This document shows, in pieces, positions 26,711-35,016 of a stretch of DNA of 64,000 bases (position 1 is its first letter; every line of letters begins with the position of its first letter). Location: contig JAKFFE010000031.1 of assembly GCA_036675345.1 (NCBI GenBank), positions 1 to 64,000 of the forward strand, in the 5' to 3' direction. This DNA comes from JALYOC01 sp036675345. GTDB lineage: Bacteria > Myxococcota > Myxococcia > Myxococcales > Myxococcaceae. The notes below the pieces were generated by a model. It did no database searches and was not told the origin of the DNA. It was given only the letters and a program-made list of their open reading frames with translations. The translations under genes were made by a program, and so were the position numbers.

Positions 26711-27259
26711 GAAGTTCCTCGCTGATGGTTGGACCATCTTCTCCAGTTCGCACATCGTGTCGAACTGCTGCAGCGCGTCACGGCCGATCCGCTCGACGAG
26801 CGAGTAGTGCCTGGCAAGCAGAGACGGCTGACCGAGTCTGTGACCCAAGTCGCTCCAATAAATCGCCTTGGGCTCTGGCGCGACTGCGTGCGGCGCCCTT
26901 CATTGGAACGAGAACAGCCTCGCGCGAGTCTACAGGGGGAAAGCGGCCCCGTAACTCCGAGAGGAGTGGCGGAGCTTCTCATCGCGACCACGACGCAGGT
27001 TTGATTCGTAGTTGCGCCGTTCCGACATCGGTTCACCGAGCGGAAGCCGAGCTCGGTGCTGATGGACGCCCTTTTCGGGCACCAGGCGCTTCGGTCGCCT
27101 TCTGTGGTGCGGTTCCTGATCCGGCTCCCGCACAACTCGGGGGCCGCGTTCGCGATCATCTCTACGGCAAGAGAAGGGGGTGGATGGGGCTGGCGAGCCC
27201 CACCCAACCCAGTTCAGGCAGCCGGCGGATCATGAACGCCGGCCACCGAGGAGATGATC
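26711..27259. other. 549-bp intergenic stretch without a supported gene
   Basis: The open frames here lack ribosome sites and family signatures. The stretch holds the first 60-nt direct repeat (26908-26967), an inverted motif (27031-27058) shared with 31789-31811, and the left end of an ISAs1-type relic (27179-27199). It therefore looks like a build-up of mobile-element junctions rather than a lost gene. Confidence 0.6.
26908..26967 (+). repeat. 60-nt direct repeat, copy A
   Basis: This segment aligns without gaps to 33484-33543 with 52 of 60 identical bases. Both copies end in AACTCCGAGAGGAGT, a short hairpin. Similarity fades beyond both ends. The two copies are in direct orientation and bracket the IS relic and the putative defence genes. 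Confidence 0.7.
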
Positions 27260-28381
27260 ATGGTCGTTACGGAGGCACAAGCCCGGCGGATGGCCCGAGG
27301 GGTCGATGTGGAGTGGGACGAGGGCGTCGAGGACCCGCGAGCGGCGTGGAGCCAGCGGCACGCGCACCAGTCGATGCTGTCGCTCCTGGTGGGGGCGTTT
27401 GCTGCGGGGAGGGTACAGTTGCGACGGGTGGAGGATTTCAGCGCCGAGCTCGGGGCCCGCGCGCGGAGACGGCTCGGGCTCAAGGGACGCGTCTCGGACA
27501 CTGCGCTTTGGAATCTGCTGGCGCGCCAGTCGGCCGCCGGTTTCAGGGAGACGGTGGTCCGGTGGTTTCGCCGGGCCGTCGAGGCAAAGGAGTTCACGCG
27601 CACCTTCCCGCTGGGGGTGCTGAGCTTCGACGGAAAATCTCTCTGGACCAGCAGCAGCGCGCAGGTCGAGGGAGCGAAGCAATCGGTGGACGAGAAGACT
27701 GGGGTCGTGAGCTCGTCGTTGATGGCGCTGTCGGCGGTGCTCACTTCGTACACGTCGCAGCCGTGCGTAGACCTGGAGATGCTCGGTGCGAAGAGCGCAG
27801 AGACGGTGGCGTTCCGGCCGCTGCTGGACCGTGTCTGTGCTGCCTTCGGTGCCCACTTCTCGGTGGTGACCGCGGATGCGGCGATGACGAACATCGAGAA
27901 CGCGCTCGCCGTCCGCCGCAACGGAAAGGACTACCTCTTCGCCCTCAAGGGCAACCAGCCGCTCCTCCACCAGCAGGCGATGGACGCCTTTGAGGGCTTG
28001 GCCGGCAAGGCCCGCGCCCACACCGCGGAGTTGCGCGAGGGAGCCACCCTGTTCCGCGAACTCCACATCATTTCGCCCGTTCGAGGTGAGCCTCGCGCCT
28101 CCACTGGGGAATCGAGAACGGCCACCACTGGACCTGCGACGTGGCGCTGAAGGAGGACGACATCCAGCCTTGCGCCAAGAGCCGTGAAGCCATCGAGGTG
28201 GTCGCCTGGCTCCGAGTGCTCGCCTACAACGTGATCGCCACGTGGCGAGCCGGCAGGCCCAAGAAGGATCGCCGGCCAATATCCTGGGAGCGTGCGATGG
28301 AGTTGCTTCGTGACGCTCTCGTCTTCGCCGAGCCGGAGCGCCTCGCCACGCTCTGCTAACGGCTCGCCAACCCCGCCCGCC
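27179..28381 (+). mobile_element. ISAs1-type insertion sequence, degenerate
   Basis: Imperfect terminal inverted repeats 27179-27199 and 28361-28381 match at 17 of 21 positions. They enclose a single transposase gene broken by a frameshift and probable internal deletion. The gap between left repeat and ATG is about 60 bp. The exact outer ends and target duplication cannot be fixed by eye. Confidence 0.65.
27260..28359 (+). pseudogene. ISAs1-family transposase, frameshifted
   Basis: The ATG at 27260 has GAGGAG upstream. The first reading frame gives the ISAs1 DDE core: VLSFDGKSL (first Asp), VTADAAMTN (second Asp) and KDYLFALKGNQPLL. Near 28075-28100 the frame moves by one and resumes as HWGIENGHHWTCDVALKEDD, carrying the last catalytic residues, and then runs to TGC TAA at 28359. 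Roughly 75 or more residues that family members have between these parts appear to be missing. The gene is therefore inactive. Confidence 0.8.
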
Positions 28382-28571
28382 TTTCTTCTCGCCAACAGAA
28401 CCGAACCTCGTCCGCATGGGACAGGTGTGTCCGGGCGACGGGCAATGCTTGCGTCAGGCCGATCGCGGAGCCGCGAGCGATCGATCGCGGATCAAACCTG
28501 CCCAAAAGGCCCCGGTCACAATCGGTCGGTTTCGCCGGTTGCTCATCCCTCTCCGAACCATCAAGTACTTC

Positions 28572-31181
28572 TCAACTCTTCTTCTCGCGTCTCTGTCGAA
28601 CGCCCTTAACCCACTCCTCTAGGTCGAGGATGTCCGTTTTCAACTCTTCCGGCTGCGGCGCTGGCGTGTTCATCGCGGCCGGTTGGTCGTGCCCAATCAG
28701 TTCTGCCGACGCCTTCCCCATCCCCTTCTCAATCCGATCGTAGTCGCCGGGCTGAATGTCCACGACCTTGAGCTTCTTTGTTTCGACGGAGAGCCGAAGT
28801 CGCTGAATCGCATCCCCGAAGAGGACTTCCTCGATTGCGCGCTCCCATGTTTCTCGCAGCTGGCCGTACAGCTGACGGGCCATAGCGTTGTAGGTGGTGC
28901 GGTCGTTGCTCTTGAAAATCTTCTCTGCCTTCACGAGGTCGTTCTTCAGGGAGCCGATCCGCTTGGAGACGTTCATGCCGACCCATGGGAGTCCTTCGCT
29001 ACAGTGGCCCACGGCAGATCCATGCGTCTGAACGTGAAAGACCTTCAGCGGCGCTGCCCACTCCTCGGCGGCCCTCAGAAGCCCGAGCAAGAACACCGCG
29101 TCATGGGTGAAGACGATTACCTGTCGTAGGACAGCTTCGCGGGCGAGGCGTCGGGCGACGGCTTCTCGGCGCAGGTGGTCGAATGACGAGACCGGGTCGT
29201 CGAAGATGATCGACGACTTCGACTGTGCGAGGCGGGATTCGGCGAGGAAGGTGGCCAGCGCGCACACGCGCTGCTCGCCTTCGCTCAGCACCTTCATCGG
29301 GTTTGCGGCCAGCTTCGCTCCTCGGAGAGAGAGTTGGTGGTAGAGCACACCGCTCTTCCCGCCTGCCGGAGCAAGTTCTACTGGGGTCCGGTTCAGACCA
29401 AGCCCTTTTCGCTCCTCCTCGAAGAGGGCTTTCAGCGATTCGGTGACCGCGCGCTTCGTGAGTTCGCTGTTCTTCGACGTGATCGCGTTCGTGGCCGCGT
29501 CGCCGAGGCACTTTTCGAGCGACGCCGTCATGCGAACGCTTCTTGCGTAGGCAAGGACCTCGCTCTTGCGTTCGGCGAGGGAGGCCCGAGCTTTCAGCTC
29601 AGCGAGTTCTTGTTGGAATGCCTTTCGCTTCGTCGGATCGTGCGCGGAAAGGGCCTCCTGCGCACGACGTTCTGCGTTTGCTGACGCTCTCTGTAGGTGC
29701 TCCACGAGTGGACCGGCGACATCGTCTGCGGGAAGAGGCTTGCCGCTTGAAAGGGCCGCGTTGACTGCGGCCCTGAGAGCCTCCGCCTGTTCAAGCGCTG
29801 TCTGTGCCCGTGCGCCGAGGTCCGTTTCGAACTCGTCAAGCTCCTGAATCAACACCGAGTCTTCTGGCAGGGCGACGCGAAGATCTCTGAGCCGCGTCTT
29901 AGCTGCGTCGAACGTCGCCCGAGCGGCTCGAGCCTCGGCTGCAGCAGTGTCGCGAACGAACGCTTCGAACCTCGCGAGTCGCTCCTGCGCCGCTGTGTCC
30001 AGTGCCTGCTGGCAGAGTACGCATCGGGTGTCGGCCACGATGACCGGAAACGGCTGCTGGGGATGCGCGATCGTCGAGTATCTGCGCGCTGCCTCCCAAA
30101 GTTCCCGCCATGGTTCGCCGCCGGTTCCGGGTAGGGCGCCATCGAATGAGAGGGACGATGCGAGCGCCGCTGCTTGTTCCTTGGCTTCGCTGGTCTTGCG
30201 TACAGTTTCTAGCCTTGAGATCGCGTCCGGCGACAGTAAGGTTCGGATGTTCTCGACCCGCTGTCGCAAGGCGTCGATACGTGCTCGGCGCGCGCGAAGT
30301 TCCTTCGCCACCCTTACGGGATCTTCTGCATCGAGCCGCGCGACGTCCTTGGCGAGAGACTCGGTTCTAGCCCTATCCGCTTCAGAATAGGCAGAGGCGA
30401 CGTCGATGGCTTCATCCTTGGTGGAAGCCGTGATTCCAGTGACAAACGCTCCCGTTGACGTTGCCGGTTCGAAGCCGGTGAGCGGGCGGCTCGCCACCTT
30501 CGCAGCACCGATCCGCCCTTGGATTCTCGCGCGAACGGCTTCGCACGCGCTTGCGAGCGACGTAAGTAGGTCTAGCCCTGCGGGCCGCACCGACGCGTCT
30601 TGCTTGTCTCCGACGTACGCGGTGGCTGCCAGTTGGTCGAATACGGCGACGTGCGAGAGCGGCGCCGGTGCTGGGACAGCCCCGTCATCCTTCCAGTCCA
30701 GTGCCTCCTTCTTCTCGCCGACTGCGAACGCGACTGTCGCCAATGGCGGTTCGGCGGACCCAACGAACACATTGGCGCGGAGTTCCTCATGTGCGCCTCG
30801 CGCTCTACAGAGTCGCTTGAGGATCCGCGCGTAGCTGCTCTTTCCGGAACCGTTGTCGCCGTAGACGATGGTCAGGCCTAGCTCACCGAACTCGATGAAC
30901 TGGTCTGGCAGAAGCGCTCCCACGTTCTTGACATTGCAGAGACGGTTCAGGGTGACCGTCGCGGACGCGGAGCCTTGCTGGGGCAGGTGCTCGGCGGCGA
31001 GCGGAACAGGGCTTGGTGCTTCTGCGTCCAGACCCCGCGCGGCCAAGCACATGCGTGACAGATCGTCGTAGTCCGCGTCGCTCAACTGGCCCTTCGTCGC
31101 GAGCCTTCTCAGTGCATCCCGCTGCCATGCTGGACGATCCTTCGACCACGCCAGAATCTCCTCGTAGATCGTGGGTGGCAT
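28572..31181 (-). CDS. PrrC/RloC-like AAA ATPase with zinc hook
   Basis: An 869-residue ABC-type ATPase of the AAA_13 group that includes anticodon nucleases. Seen in order: N-terminal ~75-residue helical domain starting MPPTIYEEILAW, Walker A GDNGSGKS at 108-115, long coiled coils broken by a zinc-hook-like CVLC at 387-390, ABC signature VLSEGEQR at ~631-638, Walker B SIIFDDP at 657-663, and H-loop VIVFTHD. The C-terminal ~150 residues contain RETWE (776-780) and a later His831 in GHDQ, resembling the R-x3-E...H nuclease triad of PrrC/RloC. The start at 31181 (GAGGAG upstream) is preferred to one at 31271. Probably a phage-defence effector; the nuclease assignment is inference. Confidence 0.8.
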   Translation of the reverse strand: MPPTIYEEILAWSKDRPAWQRDALRRLATKGQLSDADYDDLSRMCLAARGLDAEAPSPVPLAAEHLPQQGSASATVTLNRLCNVKNVGALLPDQFIEFGELGLTIVYGDNGSGKSSYARILKRLCRARGAHEELRANVFVGSAEPPLATVAFAVGEKKEALDWKDDGAVPAPAPLSHVAVFDQLAATAYVGDKQDASVRPAGLDLLTSLASACEAVRARIQGRIGAAKVASRPLTGFEPATSTGAFVTGITASTKDEAIDVASAYSEADRARTESLAKDVARLDAEDPVRVAKELRARRARIDALRQRVENIRTLLSPDAISRLETVRKTSEAKEQAAALASSLSFDGALPGTGGEPWRELWEAARRYSTIAHPQQPFPVIVADTRCVLCQQALDTAAQERLARFEAFVRDTAAAEARAARATFDAAKTRLRDLRVALPEDSVLIQELDEFETDLGARAQTALEQAEALRAAVNAALSSGKPLPADDVAGPLVEHLQRASANAERRAQEALSAHDPTKRKAFQQELAELKARASLAERKSEVLAYARSVRMTASLEKCLGDAATNAITSKNSELTKRAVTESLKALFEEERKGLGLNRTPVELAPAGGKSGVLYHQLSLRGAKLAANPMKVLSEGEQRVCALATFLAESRLAQSKSSIIFDDPVSSFDHLRREAVARRLAREAVLRQVIVFTHDAVFLLGLLRAAEEWAAPLKVFHVQTHGSAVGHCSEGLPWVGMNVSKRIGSLKNDLVKAEKIFKSNDRTTYNAMARQLYGQLRETWERAIEEVLFGDAIQRLRLSVETKKLKVVDIQPGDYDRIEKGMGKASAELIGHDQPAAMNTPAPQPEELKTDILDLEEWVKGVRQRREKKS

Positions 31182-31723
31182 CGGCGGGTGGCTCCTCGAA
31201 GCAGGGTTGCCACATCGTGCCATCGGCACCTTCGCGCTGCTATCAGTTTCTCGGTTTCCGCGGTAAGCCATACTTGGCGGCGTCGCCGATCGTGATCAGA
31301 GGTCGAACAAGAGGCGACGCCCTGCCGGTCTCGGGGGGGAACTGGCTCACTCGCTCCCCCCGTTGGTCCGCAAGCTTCGATCGAGGGCGTGGCCTTTGCT
31401 TCACAGGCGAATGTGGGGGCTTGTCCCGCGCGCCCGGCAGTCTCGACACGCGGCTCGTCTAAGCCACGTTGGGCTGCGCTCCTGTCTGGTGCGGTGCTGG
31501 TGACGCCCGCCAGGACATGCTCCAACTCGGCGATGGCCCGCTGGATGATCTGCCGGACGGCATTTACGGAGGCCGCAGGCGGCTCGTGCCGCGCGATCCA
31601 GTCGCGGAGGGTCCGGTCGGAGATGCCGTTCGCTGCGGCGTAGTCAGCCTGCGGCATGCCGCTGGCGGCCCAACCGGCAGCGATGCGCTGCCTGTCAGCG
31701 GTGCTGAATGTCTTCTTCGCCAT
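31109..31723 (-). CDS. Helix-turn-helix protein, C terminus possibly degenerate
   Basis: A 204-residue frame starting at an ATG with AGGAGA upstream. Residues 1-50 form a transposase-like or regulatory HTH (TADRQRIAAGWAASGMPQADYAAANGISDRTLRDW). A short helix follows to about 75. The rest is low-complexity and basic, without recognisable fold, and the last 73 bp overlap the start of the ATPase gene in another frame. The true product may end earlier after a lost frame, or the protein may regulate the ATPase gene just downstream. It is divergent from the DUF4145 gene. Confidence 0.55.
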   Translation of the reverse strand: MAKKTFSTADRQRIAAGWAASGMPQADYAAANGISDRTLRDWIARHEPPAASVNAVRQIIQRAIAELEHVLAGVTSTAPDRSAAQRGLDEPRVETAGRAGQAPTFACEAKATPSIEACGPTGGASEPVPPRDRQGVASCSTSDHDRRRRQVWLTAETEKLIAARRCRWHDVATLLRGATRRCHPRSTRRFWRGRRIVQHGSGMH

Positions 31724-31788
31724 GATCTTCTCCTGAACTTCGGCAAGCCGCTCCCGTTCACGCCGGAACTGGCCAGCCGCCGTGTTCG

Positions 31789-31811
31789 GCTCACCGAGGT
31801 GAGAGCTCGGT
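31789..31811. promoter_or_regulatory. Inverted repeat between divergent HTH and DUF4145 genes
   Basis: ACCGAG and CTCGGT form a perfect 6-bp inverted repeat with a 6-7 base spacer in the 151-bp region between the two divergent starts. A similar arrangement (CACCGAG...CTCGGTG) lies at 27034-27058. It may be an operator for the HTH protein. Confidence 0.3.
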
Positions 31812-31874
31812 AGCAATCGGTCGTAAGAAGAAGATTGCTTCTCCTTGCCGGCCGGAATGCCGCAAGATCGAGAC

Positions 31875-32573
31875 ATGGCGACCCGTATCCCCTGCAACGA
31901 ATGCGGTGGAGACCGCAACCATGAGATCCGCGCGAGTTTTAACGCCCGTGGCGGGGAAGGCGTGATGGACGACGAGGGGGAACCCCTGCCGTTCAACTCG
32001 TACTACGTCCTTCAGTGTCTCGGCTGTAACGCTGTCACCATGCAGCACGCGAAGTGGGACGGCGGGAAGTACTACCGAACGGAAGACGACGAGATCGTCT
32101 ACAGCGACGAGGCCATCTCGTATTTTCCGCCCCGCACTGTCCGCGCCCGGCCGAGCTGGCTGAAAGAGCTCCCGAAGGAATTCACGCACATTCTTCGCGA
32201 GGTCTACGCAGCCCTCGATGCGGGCGCTCCAACGCTGGCCGCTATCGGCGTTCGCACGGTCCTCGACGTGCTCGCGAACACGGTTGTGGGGGACCTCGGC
32301 GCCTTCCCGTCAAAGCTGGACGCGTTGGAAACCAAAGGCTGGCTTAGCAAATTGGATCGCGCGCGCCTCGGGGTTGTGGTTGATGCAGGCAATGCTGCAG
32401 CGCACCGGGCGTTTCAAGCCAGCCCTCAATCGCTAGATCACATGATGGAGGTGTTGGAGCACCTGCTCAAGTCGAGGTACGTGCTCGACGTGGAAGCTAA
32501 AAGGCTCAAACGCGCGACGCCAAAGCGCCGCAAGCAACCGAAGAAGGTAACGGGACCAAAGCCAGCATTGTGA
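31875..32573 (+). CDS. DUF4145-domain protein with zinc ribbon
   Basis: A 232-residue protein. Cysteines 7, 10, 48 and 51 (CNEC and CLGC) form an N-terminal zinc ribbon. Residues ~85-205 match DUF4145, with LREVYAALDAGAPTLAAIGVRTVLD and the late NAAAHRAF segment. A lysine/arginine-rich tail follows. DUF4145 occurs alone or fused to restriction and other nucleases and is frequent in defence islands; its activity is unknown. ATG at 31875 is preferred over an upstream start at 31845 because conserved sequence begins there. It is the first of two plus-strand genes before the PLD gene (140-bp gap). Confidence 0.82.
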   Translation: MATRIPCNECGGDRNHEIRASFNARGGEGVMDDEGEPLPFNSYYVLQCLGCNAVTMQHAKWDGGKYYRTEDDEIVYSDEAISYFPPRTVRARPSWLKELPKEFTHILREVYAALDAGAPTLAAIGVRTVLDVLANTVVGDLGAFPSKLDALETKGWLSKLDRARLGVVVDAGNAAAHRAFQASPQSLDHMMEVLEHLLKSRYVLDVEAKRLKRATPKRRKQPKKVTGPKPAL

Positions 32574-32713
32574 AGTTGTTAGAGAGGGTGTGAGAGCTTG
32601 GTCTCAAGGAAGCAATCCAGAAGTATTGAGAACTCGAATCCAAAGTTGAGTCTGTCGGGTCGCTACCAACCGGAGCATCCGTACACTTCGATCTTCATGA
32701 GCAAAGGAGTTCG

Positions 32714-33430
32714 ATGATGGGGTTGTTCGGTGGTGGTGCTGAATTCATTGCGGACGGAGCGATCTACGGGAAGCTCCGAGAGCTGATCGCCGAGGCGAGC
32801 GAAGTCCTCATTATTGTGTCGCCCTACGTGGAACCAACCGACGACTTCGTCCGCGAGATCGAAAGGGCGGTGACGCGCACCGGCGATGTTCGTCTCGTCT
32901 TCCGACGAGATCGGCTTGCGACGTACCGGCAAGAAGAGTGGTTTGACCGGTTCGCATCAGCGGGCGTGGAACTCGGGACGGTCGAGCGGCTGCACTCGAA
33001 GCTCTACGTTAATGAGAGAAGGGCACTCGTCACTTCGATGAACTTCAACCGAAGTTCTGGTGAGAACAGCTTCGAGACAGGCGTCGTCTTCGACAGCGGG
33101 CACAAGGTTGTGGACGGGATCGAGCACTATCTCGCCGATCTCGAACCTCACATCGAGGGAGTCGGGCGGTCGAGCCACGCTCCGCGTTCGGCCGCTCGCT
33201 CGGGCCGCCGGACCGGCGTACGCGCGAACCCCGCGAACGGCCATTGCCTCCGGTGTGGTGAATCGATCCCGCTGAACCCCAAGCGGCCATACTGCGGACC
33301 TGACTACGAAAAGTGGGCCGAGTTCCAGAACGTCGACTTCCCGGACAGGTACTGCCATGGCTGTGGGAGGAGCCACTCTTCGACGATGGCCAAACCCCTT
33401 TGCGCCGCCTGTTTTAGGCGTGCGGTATAG
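32714..33430 (+). CDS. Phospholipase-D-like nuclease with C-terminal zinc ribbons
   Basis: A 238-residue protein. Residues 1-140 are a single PLD half with one HKD-type motif: His94-Ser-Lys96 in RLHSKLYVNERRALVTSMNF, where the usual Asp is replaced by Glu101; Asn110 and Glu in FETGVVF complete the signature. Single-HKD proteins act as dimers, often as nucleases. The C-terminal part has CLRC/C (178, 181, 194) and CHGC...CAAC (214, 217, 230, 233), one partial and one full zinc ribbon. AGGAG stands before adjacent ATG codons at 32714 and 32717. G+C is visibly lower than in backbone genes (34 of 60 in 32761-32820). A defence or DNA-repair role is inferred from neighbours. Confidence 0.82.
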   Translation: MMGLFGGGAEFIADGAIYGKLRELIAEASEVLIIVSPYVEPTDDFVREIERAVTRTGDVRLVFRRDRLATYRQEEWFDRFASAGVELGTVERLHSKLYVNERRALVTSMNFNRSSGENSFETGVVFDSGHKVVDGIEHYLADLEPHIEGVGRSSHAPRSAARSGRRTGVRANPANGHCLRCGESIPLNPKRPYCGPDYEKWAEFQNVDFPDRYCHGCGRSHSSTMAKPLCAACFRRAV

Positions 33431-33483
33431 ATTCGCTTCGACCTTGCAGCGCCTCCGCCCCAGACGTGGAAGGCCACCCCGTG

Positions 33484-33543
33484 ACGAGAGCAGCCCCGCG
33501 CGAGTCCACAGTGGGAAAGAGACCCCACAACTCCGAGAGGAGT
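33484..33543 (+). repeat. 60-nt direct repeat, copy B
   Basis: This is the partner of 26908-26967 (52 of 60 identical, no gaps, same orientation). It sits in the 157-bp gap between the PLD gene and the convergent MFS gene. Together the copies enclose 6.5 kb carrying the IS relic, ATPase, HTH, DUF4145 and PLD genes. Confidence 0.7.
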
Positions 33544-33587
33544 TGGTGACGTTGCACGCTCGCAATCGCGACGGCGACGCCCTGGAC

Positions 33588-34922
33588 TCACCCTACGACT
33601 TCCTCCGGCGTCCCGGTCTCGGGCCCCGCCGCTGTCGCATGGTACCGGTCGGCCAGAAGCCGATACGCGTGCGACCTCCTCGCCACCAGCGTGACCACCA
33701 GGCCGATGATCCCCGCCAACGTAAACGCGAGTGCAATCCCACGCGCAGGCCCGGTTCCGAACCACGGTCCAATCCACTCCGCCCCCCGTCCCGTCGTCAT
33801 GAACGGCATCAGGAAGAACTGCGTGATCGGGCCGATCAGGAACGCAGACAGCGGTGACGCGCCCATCTCCAGACTCTGCGCGAAGCCGAAGACGCGGCCC
33901 TGGCGCTCGTAGGGGACGACCTTCTGCATGATGGTGTGCTCGGTCGCCTCGATGGTCGGCATCACCAGCACCCACACCACCAGGCCCGCTGCATACAGGG
34001 CGATCGAGGGCTGCAGCGTAAACAGGATGCAGCTGACCCAGATCACGATGTTCGCGGAGAAGAACCGGCGGAGCGGCTCCTTGCCCAGGCCGGCCTTCGC
34101 CACGAAGAGGCCTCCGACGATGAACCCCATGCTGATGAAGCCCCACAGGGTGCCCCAGACCTGCACCGAGACCATCGACAGGCCATAGGCGTCGGCGAGC
34201 GCCATGAACACGCCGCCGAGAAAGTTGTTGAAGCAGGTGAAGAAGATCAGCGCGAAGAGCCCGGGGATGGTCTTCATCAGCGCCACCGTGCCGCGAACGT
34301 CGATGCGGTTGTGCGTCTCGCCTGTCTCGGCCTTCGGCGGCTCCGGGATGGCGACCATCGCCAGATGCAGGATGGCCAGGCTGGCGCAAACGATGCCCAC
34401 CAGCAGCACCCAGAACATGGTGCTGTAGGCGAGGACGGCGCCGCTCGCCACCCCGGCGCCCGAGGACGAGATCCCCATCACGATGCCGGACAGACCGTTC
34501 GCGTTCGCCCTGCGGTCCTCTGGGACGAGCACGGTGGTCAGCGTGGCCAGCGCGATGGCCCGGATGTTCCCCGCGGTGACTCCGAGCATCGCCGGGACGA
34601 CCACCATCCACAGCCGGACGCTGGTGAGGCTCTTGAAGCTCTCCTCTGGAGTCGTCGCGTACGCGGCCAGCGCGATCGCGAAGAAGGCCACCGTGGCGGT
34701 GCTCGAGAGGAGCATCACGTTCTTCTTGCGGTGGTGATCGACCAGCGACCCGAACCAGAAGCCGCCCAGCGAGCTCACCACCATGAAGCCGCCACCGATG
34801 ATCGCGGTGCCCAGCACGCTCTGCGTCTCGAGGTACAGCCAGAACGTCACCGCGAACCAGACGAAGAAGTTGGCGACGGTGGCGAACAGGGTGTTGCCGA
34901 AGACTTTGTAGAAGGTGCGCAT
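33588..34922 (-). CDS. MFS-family exporter
   Basis: A 444-residue major-facilitator protein with about twelve membrane segments. The loop 2-3 signature is GSLVDHHRKKNVML, near residue 58. It resembles the MFS_3/enterobactin-exporter-like group, which includes macrolide and siderophore efflux proteins. It starts at an ATG 94 bp downstream of the acetyltransferase stop on the same strand, so it may belong to the same transcript. The context of an acetyltransferase suggests drug or metabolite export. Substrate is unknown. Its base composition is between that of the accessory block and the backbone. Confidence 0.88.
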   Translation of the reverse strand: MRTFYKVFGNTLFATVANFFVWFAVTFWLYLETQSVLGTAIIGGGFMVVSSLGGFWFGSLVDHHRKKNVMLLSSTATVAFFAIALAAYATTPEESFKSLTSVRLWMVVVPAMLGVTAGNIRAIALATLTTVLVPEDRRANANGLSGIVMGISSSGAGVASGAVLAYSTMFWVLLVGIVCASLAILHLAMVAIPEPPKAETGETHNRIDVRGTVALMKTIPGLFALIFFTCFNNFLGGVFMALADAYGLSMVSVQVWGTLWGFISMGFIVGGLFVAKAGLGKEPLRRFFSANIVIWVSCILFTLQPSIALYAAGLVVWVLVMPTIEATEHTIMQKVVPYERQGRVFGFAQSLEMGASPLSAFLIGPITQFFLMPFMTTGRGAEWIGPWFGTGPARGIALAFTLAGIIGLVVTLVARRSHAYRLLADRYHATAAGPETGTPEEVVG

Positions 34923-35016
34923 GGTCTGTGGGCGGGCCTTCTAGTGCAAACCGCCCGGTGCCGCGCGAGCCCTTTGGGGAGACCTCATGGGCCTCACCTC
35001 CCGTCCGACCTTCCGA

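Noticed and set aside
26729..27004. A 91-codon plus-strand frame in the gap before the IS relic
   Set aside because: It starts at TTG without a ribosome site, overlaps the 60-nt repeat and has no recognisable fold.
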